Assembly: GCA_052143315.1 (NCBI GenBank)
Contig: JBKQTE010000066.1
Coordinates: forward strand, 101,968 to 165,967
DNA length: 64,000 bases
Direction of reading: 5' to 3'
DNA from: DASZIT01 sp052143315
Lineage (GTDB): Bacteria; Actinomycetota; Acidimicrobiia; Acidimicrobiales; RAAP-2
A program made the position numbers and the translations under genes. This document shows positions 34,040 to 43,074 of the stretch, one piece after another (the first letter of the stretch is position 1; each line of letters opens with the position of its first letter). The notes under the pieces are model-generated. The model made no database searches. It saw only the letters and a list, made by a program, of their open reading frames with translations, and had not been told where the DNA came from.

Positions 34040-35284
34040 GTGGACAAGCGCATCGTCTTCCTGGGCGGCGGCACCGGGGGCACGCTCGGCGCCAACCGCC
34101 TGCGCCGGCTGTGGCCGGTCGAAGACGTCGAGATCGTCGTCGTCGACCGGAATGACGACCACGTCTACCAGCCGGGACTGCTGTTCGTCCCCTTCGGGCT
34201 GGCGCACACCGAGGAGATCGTCCGTCCCCGGCATCACCAGCTGCACCAGGGCATCGAGTTCCGGCAGGTCCCGGTCGAGCGCGTCGACATCGCCACGGAC
34301 ACCGTCCACCTGGAAGACGGCACGGCACTGGGGTACGACGTGCTGGTCGTCGCCTCGGGGTCCATCCTGGTCGAAGAGGAGACCGAGGGTCTCACCGGTC
34401 CCGGGTGGATGGAGAAGGTCTTCACCTTCTACGACATCGCCGGGGCGGCTGCGCTGCATGACGCCCTCGATGCCTTCGACGGCGGCCGAATGGTGGTCAA
34501 CGTGGTGGACATGCCCATCAAGTGCCCGGTCGCCCCGCTCGAGTTCTGCTTCCTGGCCGACTGGTACTTCCAACAGCGCGGCATCCGCGACAAGGTCGAG
34601 CTGACCTATGTGACCCCCCTCGACGGCGCCTTCACCAAGCCGGTGGCGTCGAAGCGACTGGCGGGCCTGATGGAGGAGAAGGGCGTGGCCCTGGTGACCG
34701 AGTTCAACACCGGCCAGGTCGACGGGTCCGGCGGCCGGTTGGTGGCCTACGACGGACGGCAGGTCGACTTCGACCTGGCCGTGGTGGTGCCCCTGCACGG
34801 CGGGGCGAGCTACGTGGCGAGGTCCCCGGGCCTCGGCGACGAGCTGGGCTTCGTGCCGGTGGACGAGCACACGCTGCAGTCGGTCTCCAGTCCGAACATC
34901 TTCGCCATCGGCGACGCCGCCGGCGTGCCCACCTCCAAGGCCGGGTCGGTCACCCACTTCGAGGGCGAGGTCCTGGTCGAGAACGTCCGGCGGTTCCTGG
35001 CCGACGAACCGCTCGATGCCAGCTACGACGGCCACGCCAACTGCTTCATCGAGACCGGGTTCGGCAAGGCCCTGCTCATCGACTTCAACTACGACACCGA
35101 GCCGCTCCCCGGGCACTATCCCACCTCGGTGGGGCTGCCGCTCTTGAAGGAGTCGCGGCTCAACCACCTGGGGAAGCTCATGTTCCAATCGCTCTACTGG
35201 CACAGCCTGCTCCCCGGTCGGGACCTTCCTGGCGTCGGTTCGGCGATGCCGGCCCGAGGGAAGCAGACCGAGAGTGCCCGATGA
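34040..35284 (+). CDS. sqr: Sulfide:quinone oxidoreductase
   Basis: A 414-residue FAD membrane-associated enzyme that oxidises sulfide to persulfide or polysulfide and passes electrons to quinone. Dinucleotide motif RIVFLGGGTGGT, then Cys162 (IKCPVAPLEF) and Cys335 (HANCFIETGFGK) at the positions of the two redox cysteines of SQRs, with FAIGDAAG for FAD. GTG 34040 fits the family start; GTG 34016 (six bases after TACCCC) is a possible leaderless alternative adding eight residues. dsrC-like and dsrE2 genes follow within 45 bases each. Confidence 0.85.
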   Translation: MDKRIVFLGGGTGGTLGANRLRRLWPVEDVEIVVVDRNDDHVYQPGLLFVPFGLAHTEEIVRPRHHQLHQGIEFRQVPVERVDIATDTVHLEDGTALGYDVLVVASGSILVEEETEGLTGPGWMEKVFTFYDIAGAAALHDALDAFDGGRMVVNVVDMPIKCPVAPLEFCFLADWYFQQRGIRDKVELTYVTPLDGAFTKPVASKRLAGLMEEKGVALVTEFNTGQVDGSGGRLVAYDGRQVDFDLAVVVPLHGGASYVARSPGLGDELGFVPVDEHTLQSVSSPNIFAIGDAAGVPTSKAGSVTHFEGEVLVENVRRFLADEPLDASYDGHANCFIETGFGKALLIDFNYDTEPLPGHYPTSVGLPLLKESRLNHLGKLMFQSLYWHSLLPGRDLPGVGSAMPARGKQTESAR

Positions 35285-35325
35285 CCCGGCACCCGGGCCG
35301 CACGTACTCCTGAAAGGAGCCGACC

Positions 35326-35643
35326 ATGCCCACAGCCACCTACGCCGGTAAGGCGGTCACCGTCAACGACGAGGGGTTCTTCGAGGACCCGAGCCAGTGG
35401 ACCGAGGCGATGGCCCCTGAGATCGCCCGCGCCGAGGGTATCGAGGAGCTCACCGAGCCACAGTGGCAGGTGATCAAGTTCATGCGTGCCGAGTATGCCG
35501 AGAAGGGAACCGGGCCCACCGTCCGGGTGCTCGGGAAAACCTCCGGGGTGTCGGTGAAGGAGCTGTACCAGCTGTTCCCGAAGGGGCCGGCGAAGGTCGC
35601 CGCCAAGATCGCCGGCATACCCAAGCCGCGGGGCTGCATCTGA
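35326..35643 (+). CDS. DsrC/TusE-like sulfur-carrier protein with one C-terminal cysteine
   Basis: A 105-residue sulfur-relay protein. DEGFFEDPSQWTEAMAPEIARAEGI, then VRVLGKTSGVSVKELYQLFPKGPAK and the closing GIPKPRGCI are family signatures. The penultimate Cys104 (CysA) is present but the second redox cysteine eleven residues before it is Ala93. It therefore cannot form the DsrC trisulfide used with sulfite reductase and is more like TusE or regulatory DsrC homologues. GGAG lies before the ATG. It probably accepts sulfur from SQR or DsrE2. Confidence 0.87.
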   Translation: MPTATYAGKAVTVNDEGFFEDPSQWTEAMAPEIARAEGIEELTEPQWQVIKFMRAEYAEKGTGPTVRVLGKTSGVSVKELYQLFPKGPAKVAAKIAGIPKPRGCI

Positions 35644-35679
35644 GCCCCTGACCGTTCGGACCACGAAGGAGGGTGCGTC

Positions 35680-36147
35680 ATGGGAGACGCCATCGAAAAG
35701 GTATCCATCATCGTCTCGAAGGGATCCCTGGAGGGGGTCTATCCGGCGTTGATCATGGCCAACGGCGCCCGCGCCGAGGGCATCGAGGCCAACTTGTTCT
35801 TCACGTTCTTCGGCCTCGACGTCGTGAACCGGTCCAGGGTCGACCACATCAAGGTGGCGACGGTGGGCAATCCGGGGCTGCACCTGGCGACGATGGCGGG
35901 TGGTCTTCCCGGGGTCTCCTCTGCCATGACCCACTACCTCGAGAAGAAGATGGAGAAGCTCGACATCCCGCCCATTCCCGAGTTCGTCGAGATGATCGCC
36001 GACACCGGGGCGGGGATCTACGCCTGCAAGGCGTCGGTGGACCTGTTCGAGCTCACCAAGGACGACATGATCGACCAGGTCATGGACATCATCACCGTCG
36101 GCGAGTTCTACGCCATGGCCGCCGGCGGGGAGATCATCTTCACCTGA
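35680..36147 (+). CDS. DsrE2-type sulfurtransferase
   Basis: A 155-residue DsrE/DsrF-fold protein. VSIIVSKGSLEGVYPALIM, the FFTFFGLDVV core and active Cys116 (IYACKASVDLF) match the DsrE2 group, which moves persulfide sulfur in sulfur-oxidising bacteria. A GAAGGAGG site precedes the ATG. It is the third gene of sqr-dsrC-dsrE2. No TusA or heterodisulfide-reductase-like genes are visible in the window. Confidence 0.87.
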   Translation: MGDAIEKVSIIVSKGSLEGVYPALIMANGARAEGIEANLFFTFFGLDVVNRSRVDHIKVATVGNPGLHLATMAGGLPGVSSAMTHYLEKKMEKLDIPPIPEFVEMIADTGAGIYACKASVDLFELTKDDMIDQVMDIITVGEFYAMAAGGEIIFT

Positions 36148-36274
36148 CCGGTCGGCGGGCCGGCCCTCTGCACGTGGGCATGGTCCTGCCCGGATCCGGG
36201 CGAGGGCGGCGGCTCGGGAATGTCTGACAGGCTCGTACGACACCGAGCCGTACCGACAGGCCAGGAGCTCCCGG

Positions 36275-37261
36275 ATGGACGCGGCGATCGAAGTCGAGCA
36301 CGTGAGCAAGCGGTTCGGGGCCACCCGGGCGCTCGACGACGTTTCGCTCGAGGTCGGCTACGGGAGGGTGCTGGCACTCCTCGGCCCGAACGGGGCAGGC
36401 AAGACGACGCTGGTGCGGGTGCTCACCACCCTGCTGCAGCCCGACGGCGGGCGGGCCAGCGTCGCCGGCCTCGATGTGCAGGAGGACGCCAAGGCGATCC
36501 GCACCATGATCGGGCTGGCCGGGCAGTACGCCACCGTCGACGAGCTGTTGACGGGTCGCGAGAACCTCGAGCTCGTCGGGCTCCTCTACCACCTGGACAG
36601 GTCGGAGTACCAACGGCGGGCCCGAGAGGCCCTGGAGCGGATGACGCTGACGGAAGCCGGTGACAAGCCGGTCAAGACCTACTCGGGCGGAATGAGGCGC
36701 CGACTCGATCTGGCCGCCAGCCTTATCGGTCGACCTCCGGTCCTCTTCCTCGACGAGCCCACCGCCGGTCTCGACCCTCGGACCAGGAACGACCTCTGGG
36801 CGCTCGTCGACGAGCTGGTTGCCGCAGGAACGACCGTCCTGCTCACGACCCAGTACATGGAAGAGGCCGAGCACCTGGCGCACGGGATCGTCGTGATGGA
36901 CGAGGGGCGGGTGGTGGACCAAGGAACAGCCGACCAGCTGAAGGACCGCCTGGGGGGCAACATCTTGGAGGTCAGAGTGGTGAGCCGTGACGACCTCGAA
37001 CGGGCGTCTGCGTTGGTCGCCGGCCTCGGAAGCGCGCCGCCCCGGCTCGATTCGGACCTCAACCAGGTCAGCCTCCCCATCGACGGTGGCGCCAAGGTGC
37101 TGATCGAGGCCGGACGGGCCCTGGACGACGAGGGGATCGCCCTCGAAGACCTGGGCATTCGACGGCCGTCGCTCGACGACGTCTTCCTGGCGCTCACCGG
37201 GCACACCGCCGTCTCCGATGCCGACGGCGTCGGGTCACCCTCCGGAGGAGCCGATGGCTGA
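36275..37261 (+). CDS. ABC exporter ATP-binding protein (DrrA-like)
   Basis: A 328-residue ATPase with Walker A GPNGAGKTT, signature YSGGMRRRLDLA, Walker B VLFLDEPTAGLD and a C-terminal extension ending RRPSLDDVFLALTGH, all typical of DrrA daunorubicin-resistance-type exporters. The downstream permease starts eight bases before this stop. Drug, lipid or another amphiphile may be exported; the sequence does not say which. Confidence 0.9.
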   Translation: MDAAIEVEHVSKRFGATRALDDVSLEVGYGRVLALLGPNGAGKTTLVRVLTTLLQPDGGRASVAGLDVQEDAKAIRTMIGLAGQYATVDELLTGRENLELVGLLYHLDRSEYQRRAREALERMTLTEAGDKPVKTYSGGMRRRLDLAASLIGRPPVLFLDEPTAGLDPRTRNDLWALVDELVAAGTTVLLTTQYMEEAEHLAHGIVVMDEGRVVDQGTADQLKDRLGGNILEVRVVSRDDLERASALVAGLGSAPPRLDSDLNQVSLPIDGGAKVLIEAGRALDDEGIALEDLGIRRPSLDDVFLALTGHTAVSDADGVGSPSGGADG

Positions 37262-38066
37262 CCCGGCCGGCGGGCAGCCGTCGTCCAGCGCCGCTCCCCT
37301 CACGCTCGGGCTGGCCGTCCGTGACATCAAGGGGATCACCAAACGGAACCTCCTTCGCATCGTCCGCACGCCCCAGCTCCTCGTCATGACCGTCGCGCAA
37401 CCGACGATCATCCTCCTGGTGTTCCGCTACGTCCTCGGCGGAGCCATCCACGTCCCCGGGATCGACTACGTCGACTACGTCGTACCGGGGATCTTCCTGG
37501 AGGCCGTGCTCATCGGCGGCATGACGACGGCGGTGGCCCTGGCCACCGATCTCCAAGCCGGAATGATCGACCGCTTCCGCAGCCTGCCGATGGCCCGGCC
37601 GGCGTTTCTGGCCGGCCGCACCCTGGCCGATCTGTGCCGCGCCGTGTTGGCCCTGGCCTTCCTCGTCGGTCTGGGGTTGCTGGTGGGATTCCGGTTCCAC
37701 AACAGCGTCGTCGCCTGCCTGGCCGGTGTGGCGCTCATCATCGGCTTCGGTTACACCCTGACCTGGGTCTACGCCGCCATCGGCTTGGCGGTGAAGGATC
37801 CCCAGACCGCCCAGATGACGTCGATCCTGCCGATGTTCATCCTCTTCTTCGCCAGCTCCGCCCTGGTCCCCGTATCGACCATGCCGGGCTGGCTGCAGCC
37901 CTTCGCCAAGAACCAGCCGGCCTCCGTCACCATCGACTCGGTGCGGGCGCTCTTCGAAGGTGGACCCGTGTACCACTCCCTGTGGCAGGCGGTCCTGTGG
38001 TGTGCCGGGATCTTCGTGGTGTTCCTGGTGATCTCGCTGAACCTCTACCGGCGGGCCACGGTGTAG
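37254..38066 (+). CDS. ABC-2 type exporter permease (DrrB-like)
   Basis: A 270-residue permease with six hydrophobic segments. The pattern RNLLRIVRTPQLLVMTVAQP, then YVDYVVPGIFLEAVLIGG, DRFRSLPMARPAFLAGR and FASSALVPVSTMPGWLQPFA is that of DrrB/ABC-2 permeases. ATG 37254 follows GGAGGAG and overlaps the ATPase gene by eight bases, so the two are coupled. Confidence 0.9.
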   Translation: MADPAGGQPSSSAAPLTLGLAVRDIKGITKRNLLRIVRTPQLLVMTVAQPTIILLVFRYVLGGAIHVPGIDYVDYVVPGIFLEAVLIGGMTTAVALATDLQAGMIDRFRSLPMARPAFLAGRTLADLCRAVLALAFLVGLGLLVGFRFHNSVVACLAGVALIIGFGYTLTWVYAAIGLAVKDPQTAQMTSILPMFILFFASSALVPVSTMPGWLQPFAKNQPASVTIDSVRALFEGGPVYHSLWQAVLWCAGIFVVFLVISLNLYRRATV

Positions 38067-38094
38067 CCGCGCCCGCTGGCCGCCGTCACCACGA

Positions 38095-38943
38095 TCACCG
38101 CTGGTGCTCCGCGGCGCTGGAGGGACCGCTGGCGTGCCCGTCCGGTCCCGACGACGGCGCCGGCGACGGCTTCCAGTGGGCGGTCGGTGGTGTCTGGCGG
38201 GCGAGGAGGGCTCCCCACCCCCCTTGGTCTCCGGGAACGATCGGCACGGGCGGATCGGCGACCAGCACATGGGCGTCACCGGTGCGGATGGCGAACACGA
38301 TGGCCCCGGCGGCCAGCTCGGGAGGATCGGGGGTGATGGTCCATGCGCCGGTGACGAGGTGGCCGGCCCGCAGGTGATCGTGGAACTCGGTGGCCGTCAC
38401 CGACGGGTACACGACCGACACGGTGACGCCGGCCTCGGCCAGCTCGACCCTTCCCACCTGGGAGAGCATGTTGAGCGCTGCCTTGGTGGCGGCGTAGCCG
38501 CCCAGCCCGGGGAAGACCCGCAGCGAGGTGGCCGAGCTCACGTTGACGACGGCACCACCGGAGCCCTCGCGCATCGTCGGCAGCACCGCCTGGATCGCCA
38601 CCAGTGGGGCCACCACGTTGAGCTCGAAGACGGCGCGGAGGTCGGCCGGATCGAGCTCCTCGAGCGGCACGTGGAGACCCTGGCCGGCGTTGTTGACCAG
38701 GATGTCGACCGTGCCGAAGACGTCGACGGCCAGGGCCACCAGCCGCTGGACCTGGGCGGCGTCGGTCACGTCGGTGGTGACCGGGAGCGAGCCGGGCAGC
38801 TCGACGGCGAGTGCCTCCAGCCGTTCGGTCCGCCGAGCCGCCAGCACCACCCTGGCCCCCAGACCGTGCAGCTGGCGCGCCGTCGCCGCGCCGATACCCG
38901 ATGACGCCCCGGTCACGATGCAGACTGCTCCGTCGATCTCCAT
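38095..38943 (-). CDS. Short-chain dehydrogenase/reductase
   Basis: A 282-residue classical SDR. NAD(P) motif TGASSGIG, NNAG, the catalytic Ser (NVSSATSL) and YAATK are all present. The Arg-containing start of the sheet (LAARRTERL) suggests NADPH preference. ATG 38943 is chosen because GGAGGATC lies just upstream; the frame to 39018 is longer. The tail beyond residue 245 is Pro/Ser-rich. Substrate unknown. Confidence 0.88.
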   Translation of the reverse strand: MEIDGAVCIVTGASSGIGAATARQLHGLGARVVLAARRTERLEALAVELPGSLPVTTDVTDAAQVQRLVALAVDVFGTVDILVNNAGQGLHVPLEELDPADLRAVFELNVVAPLVAIQAVLPTMREGSGGAVVNVSSATSLRVFPGLGGYAATKAALNMLSQVGRVELAEAGVTVSVVYPSVTATEFHDHLRAGHLVTGAWTITPDPPELAAGAIVFAIRTGDAHVLVADPPVPIVPGDQGGWGALLARQTPPTAHWKPSPAPSSGPDGHASGPSSAAEHQR

Positions 38944-39164
38944 CGGATCCTCCGTTGTCTCGTGTGGTCCGCCCGGGAGGTCGGGATCCGTCGTCACCGG
39001 GGAGGGGAGCTCCGTCACCCGCCCCCGTCACCCCGGCGCTGCCCGACCTGCCGATCGGCCCGTGCCGGTCCCGTCGGCACCGCCCATGGGTCGATTCTGT
39101 CGCCGCACCGCCGGGCACCGGTAGGGCCGAAGGTCACGATGGGCGACCGAACAGCCACTGACCC

Positions 39165-39944
39165 TCAGGCGGCCCCGGCAGCCAGGGGCTCCCAACGGAA
39201 GGTGCGCACGGCGACCAGGAGCCCGGCGGCGCCCCAGGCGACGAGCACCCCCACGTTGGCCACCGTGATCCCGGTCGAGCCGGGCACCAGAAACGCCGTC
39301 TGCAGGCCGCGGGCCAGGTGCTCGAGGGGGAACACGTTGCCGATGTCGAGCAGCCACGCCGGCATGATGGCCACCGGGATGAACACGCCCGAGAGGAAGG
39401 CCAGGACCACGGTGGAGAACGGGCCGATGGCCGAGGCGCTGTCGGTCGTCGTGCAGATCCGGGCCACGGCCAGGCCCAGGGCGCAGAAGCAGGCCGTGCC
39501 CACCACCACGTAGACGGTCAGGCCGACCAGCATGTGCCCCGACAGCTTCACCTGGTAGAAGAGCACACCCACCGCCAGCAGGACGGCGACCGTCGCCACC
39601 ACCACCACGATGGTCTGACCGATCTCGGAGACCAGGTAGACCCAGCTCGGCATGGGCGTGCCCCGGAACCGCTTCAGCAGCCCGCCCTCGCGATCGGTGG
39701 TGACTGAGATGAGTAGCGAGCCGAAGCCGGCCAACATGATCTGGTAGGCGATGATCGAGGCCGTGTAGTACGAGGGGGAGGCGACGCTCAGCCCGTCGAG
39801 GCGCGTGGTCCCGTGGAAGATGGCGTTGAACAGCAGCAGCAGGAACACCGGCATGATGACGGTGAAGATGAGGGCACGCGGGTCGCGCAGGAACCCGCGC
39901 AGTGCATAACGGGTCTGGGCGCCGGCCAGGGTCACGTCGTTCAT
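39165..39944 (-). CDS. ABC-2 type transporter permease
   Basis: A 259-residue permease with six hydrophobic segments and the ABC-2 signature around AFLSGVFIPVAIMPAWLLDIGNVFPLEHLARGL (in part). Its ATG overlaps the stop of the upstream ATPase gene (ATGA). The pair forms a second, separate exporter beside the DrrAB-like one, on the opposite strand. Confidence 0.87.
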   Translation of the reverse strand: MNDVTLAGAQTRYALRGFLRDPRALIFTVIMPVFLLLLFNAIFHGTTRLDGLSVASPSYYTASIIAYQIMLAGFGSLLISVTTDREGGLLKRFRGTPMPSWVYLVSEIGQTIVVVVATVAVLLAVGVLFYQVKLSGHMLVGLTVYVVVGTACFCALGLAVARICTTTDSASAIGPFSTVVLAFLSGVFIPVAIMPAWLLDIGNVFPLEHLARGLQTAFLVPGSTGITVANVGVLVAWGAAGLLVAVRTFRWEPLAAGAA

Positions 39945-40876
39945 GGCTCGGGCACGCGCTCCCCGGTGGCCACCGGATCACCCGCCAGCTGCACGAACAC
40001 GTCGTCAAGGGTGGGTCGGACGACCTGGAGGTCGGCCAGTTCGGCCCGTTCGCGCTCGGCCCAGCCCAACAGCGCCGTCAGGTCTCGTTGGACACGGTCG
40101 GTGTCGAAGCGCACCAACGGGCCCTCGAGCTCGACGGGGGTCCCGAGCGTGCCGCTCAGGCCGTCGAGCGCGATCCCGTCAGGGAGAGCGAAAGTGATCC
40201 GGGTGCGGTCGCCCAGGCTGCGGCTCAGCTCCTCAGCCGTGCCCTGGGCGGCGATCTCCCCGGCCCGGAGGATGATGATCTGGTCGGCCAGGTGCTGGGC
40301 CTCGTCCATGTAGTGGGTGGTGAGGAAGATGGTCTTGCCGACGTCGCGCAGGCCTTCGACCATGGTCCACATCTCGCGACGGGCCGCCGGATCCAGCCCC
40401 GTCGTCGGCTCGTCCAGGAAGAGGACCTCGGGGTCCCCGATCAGCCCCAGCGCCACGTCCAGCCGTCGCTTCTGGCCGCCCGAGAGGTGCCCCACGCGGT
40501 CGTCGGTCTTGTCGGCCAGTCCCACCGCGGCGATGGTGGCCACCACGTCGGTGGGGTGGTGAAAGTAGCAGGCGAACATCGAGAGCGTCTCGCGCACCGT
40601 GTACACGGGGTCGAGCTCGCACTCCTGGAGCACCAGCCCGATCCGGTTGCGCCAGGCCCGGTCGCCCCTGGCCGGGTCGCTGCCGAGCACGGACACCTGC
40701 CCGGCGTTGCGGGGGCGATAGCCCTCGAGGATCTCGATGGTGGTCGTCTTGCCCGCCCCGTTGGTGCCCAGGAAGCCGAAGATCTCCCCGGCCTGGACCT
40801 CGAAGCTGATCCCGTGGATCCGCTCGACCTCGCCGTAGGACTTGCGAAGGCCGGTCACCTCGATCACGGGAGCCAC
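39941..40876 (-). CDS. ABC transporter ATP-binding protein (ABC-2 exporter)
   Basis: A 311-residue ATPase with Walker A GTNGAGKTTT, signature LSGGQKRRLDVA and Walker B VLFLDEPTTGLD, plus a DrrA-like C-terminal domain ending RPTLDDVFVQLAGD. GTG 40876 (or 40867) is preferred because conserved sequence starts at PVIEVTGLRKSYG; the frame to 40942 adds a non-conserved leader. It works with the permease encoded next. Confidence 0.88.
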   Translation of the reverse strand: MAPVIEVTGLRKSYGEVERIHGISFEVQAGEIFGFLGTNGAGKTTTIEILEGYRPRNAGQVSVLGSDPARGDRAWRNRIGLVLQECELDPVYTVRETLSMFACYFHHPTDVVATIAAVGLADKTDDRVGHLSGGQKRRLDVALGLIGDPEVLFLDEPTTGLDPAARREMWTMVEGLRDVGKTIFLTTHYMDEAQHLADQIIILRAGEIAAQGTAEELSRSLGDRTRITFALPDGIALDGLSGTLGTPVELEGPLVRFDTDRVQRDLTALLGWAERERAELADLQVVRPTLDDVFVQLAGDPVATGERVPEP

Positions 40877-40977
40877 CCCGGCGACTCTAGGAGAGGGCCC
40901 CGAGGAGGCGCCATGTGGTTCCCTGCCGGGAGCCATCGTCACGGTCCACGCCGAACCCCGGCGGCCGTCGATCCGGT

Positions 40978-41604
40978 TCAGGGCCGGCCGGCGAGGACGG
41001 CGAGACCCTCGCCGCTGAGGTCCGGATGAGCACCCTTGCGCCCCGTCATGGCCAGGATCAGCGAGATCAGGGGGCCGGAGACTTCAGGGCCCTCGCCGTG
41101 GGCCCAGTCGCTGTCGGTGGCCCGGAGGCGCAGACCGGCGATCCGACGCTTGGCGCCGATCAGGAGGTTGGTGTTCTTCCAACTGTCGGCCAGGGCCACC
41201 AGGGCCACCTCCGGCGACCGGTGCTCGAGGCCCAGGGGTCGGCGGATGTCCTCGCCGTGGACGACGATCTCACCCAGCATGGCCATCACGGGGGCGGGTG
41301 GGTGGTTGGTGGTCAACGTCCGGGCGTAGAGGCGGCGGACCAGCTCATCCGGGCCGATGGTGGCCAGGCGCCTGGCGGCCCGGTCGGCAAAGACGTTGAA
41401 CCTGAAGCCGGCGGAGATCATCTCCTTGTAGAAGTTCGCCGGGGTCTGCTCGGCGGCGGCCAGAACGTGGCCGGCGGTGTCTTGGACAGACCAGCCCTCG
41501 CACCAGGACGGAACGCCCCACTGGTCCAGAGAGAGCACGCCCCAGGTCTCAGCCATGTCGGCTCGTTCGGAATGGATGCACTTCCAGATCTCGTCGGACC
41601 TCAT
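40978..41604 (-). CDS. DinB-fold protein, TIGR03083-like (mycothiol maleylpyruvate isomerase family)
   Basis: A 208-residue protein with the N-terminal helical domain of the mycothiol-dependent maleylpyruvate isomerase family: ERADMAETWGVLSLDQWGVPSWCEGWSV (in part), then VQDTAGHVLAAAEQTP, and a second His in GEIVVHGEDIRRPLG. The metal-binding His pattern is retained. These proteins typify actinobacteria that make mycothiol. ATG 41604 is chosen because an AGAGGATC site precedes it. Substrate unknown. Confidence 0.8.
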   Translation of the reverse strand: MRSDEIWKCIHSERADMAETWGVLSLDQWGVPSWCEGWSVQDTAGHVLAAAEQTPANFYKEMISAGFRFNVFADRAARRLATIGPDELVRRLYARTLTTNHPPAPVMAMLGEIVVHGEDIRRPLGLEHRSPEVALVALADSWKNTNLLIGAKRRIAGLRLRATDSDWAHGEGPEVSGPLISLILAMTGRKGAHPDLSGEGLAVLAGRP

Positions 41605-41703
41605 CTCAGATCCTCTTGTCCCTTCGGCCGAAGACGCGAGATTGGCCATGGTGGCCTCAATGAGCTGGCGTCGTGTGCGGCGTCCTTCTCGAGTGTTCTC
41701 TGG

Positions 41704-42978
41704 CTACGGGGTACGTCCGGTGAAAGCCGCCAGCCGCTCGAGGTTGTCGGCGTCCGGGCCGGCTTCGACCTCGGCGGCGAACCGATCGCCGTCTCGCATC
41801 TGCGGAGCGATCAGTTCCCGTGCCAGCCCGAGAACGTACTCACTCAGCTCGTCGCTGGCGATCACGTCCTGTGACGAGGCGCGAGCGAGGTCCCAGGCGT
41901 GGACGAGGAGCTCCACGGACAAGATGTCGGCAGCCAGCGATGCCGGCATGGTGGAGCTCCCGAACTGCACTTCGCCTTCGGTCCCGCGCTTGCGCCATGC
42001 CTCGAGGGCCTGTTGGCCGGCTGTCGCCACTCGGACCTCGGGTGTTCCCTCGGCAGGCACCACCGTCACGTCCGCCATGCTCCCCAGATGCGTGATCGAG
42101 CCCAACAGGTGGTCCACGAGGTCGTCGACGGTGAACTTGGCGCACGGTGTGGCTGCGGTGCCATCCGAGCCGTCGAGACCGCGCAGGACCAGCTGGCACA
42201 CGGCCAGAGAGCCTTCGGCGGCGCTGAGCCTGTCGGTCGGATCCTGAGTCACGACCCACTCGTCGGCCCCGGCATCTCCCGTAGTGGCGGCGATGGACAG
42301 TCGATCGAGGTAGTGGCTCCACCCCTGGCCATGGCTGGCGGCCTGCTCGTCGGTCAGGCCGTCGTGGACCAGGCGAACGAGGGTGCCGCCGTCGGCGGGC
42401 TCGAGCGTGATGGTGACGGTCGAGGCGCCGGGCGGAAGGTCCTCGGCGTCCTCCCACCCCCAGGTCATCACCAGCCGGCGACCGGGCTCGACCTCGATGA
42501 CCTTGCCCGCCGCTGTATGACCGGGAACGATCGTCCACCGGTAGTCGCCGCCGGCCCGGAGATCGATACGGGCGCTGACGGTGTGCCAGCGCCGGAGTCG
42601 TTCCGGTTCGGTCAGCAAGGCAAACGTCTCATCGGCGCCGAGCGGGACGAGTACGGACTTCTCTAGGGCCATCGAGACCTCTCTTCGTCGGGGCGGCCGG
42701 GCGGCTGCCAACTCCTCCAGTTCCCTGGTCCAGAACACGTCCAACGACGCCCGCAACTCGGCCAGCCCTGCCGGGTCGGCCCGGTAGTAGCGGAAGCGAC
42801 CCTCGCGCCTGACCTGCACCAATCCGGCACGGGCCAGGACTCCGAGATGCTGGGAGACCGCCGATCTGGTGATACCGAACTCGGCCGCCAGCTCATTGAC
42901 CGACCTCTCCCCCGCCAACAGGAGCTCGAGCAGTCGCCGACGGTTGGGCTCGGCCAGGACAGCGACCAGATCACGCAC
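41704..42978 (-). CDS. ArsR regulator - SRPBCC - DinB (TIGR03086-like) three-domain fusion
   Basis: A 424-residue fusion. Residues 1-95 are an ArsR winged helix (LAEPNRRRLLELLLAGERSV then FGITRSAVSQHLGVLARAGLV). Residues 100-235 are an AHSA1/SRPBCC lipid-binding fold (LTEPERLRRWHTVSARIDLR, then GHGQGW-like GQGWSHYLDRL). Residues 240-424 are a mycothiol-type DinB domain (FTVDDLVDHLLGSITHLG, then LLVHAWDLARA). GTG 42978 follows TAACAT by seven bases with an operator-like palindrome over it. The ligand sensed is unknown. The divergent neighbours encode ArsR and SRPBCC separately. Confidence 0.85.
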   Translation of the reverse strand: MRDLVAVLAEPNRRRLLELLLAGERSVNELAAEFGITRSAVSQHLGVLARAGLVQVRREGRFRYYRADPAGLAELRASLDVFWTRELEELAAARPPRRREVSMALEKSVLVPLGADETFALLTEPERLRRWHTVSARIDLRAGGDYRWTIVPGHTAAGKVIEVEPGRRLVMTWGWEDAEDLPPGASTVTITLEPADGGTLVRLVHDGLTDEQAASHGQGWSHYLDRLSIAATTGDAGADEWVVTQDPTDRLSAAEGSLAVCQLVLRGLDGSDGTAATPCAKFTVDDLVDHLLGSITHLGSMADVTVVPAEGTPEVRVATAGQQALEAWRKRGTEGEVQFGSSTMPASLAADILSVELLVHAWDLARASSQDVIASDELSEYVLGLARELIAPQMRDGDRFAAEVEAGPDADNLERLAAFTGRTP

Positions 42979-42987
42979 TGACAATAT

Positions 42988-43003
42988 GTTAGCGGTAGCT
43001 AAC
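42988..43003. promoter_or_regulatory. Operator-like palindrome before the ArsR fusion gene
   Basis: GTTAGC and GCTAAC flank GGTA. On the minus strand the palindrome overlaps the -10 hexamer TAACAT (42986-42991) of the fusion gene. Confidence 0.65.
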
Positions 43004-43045
43004 GCGTCAACCGTGACCCCGCCGGTTGAGGATGGTCCACTTTAC

Positions 43046-43065
43046 ATATTCCGATATAGGAATAT
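43046..43065. promoter_or_regulatory. ArsR-type operator before the ArsR-SRPBCC pair
   Basis: ATATTCC and GGAATAT flank GATATA, a perfect-arm 20-bp palindrome. It overlaps the putative -10 TATCAT (43063-43068), which ends six bases before the GTG at 43075. Confidence 0.7.
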
Positions 43066-43074
43066 CATTCCTTT

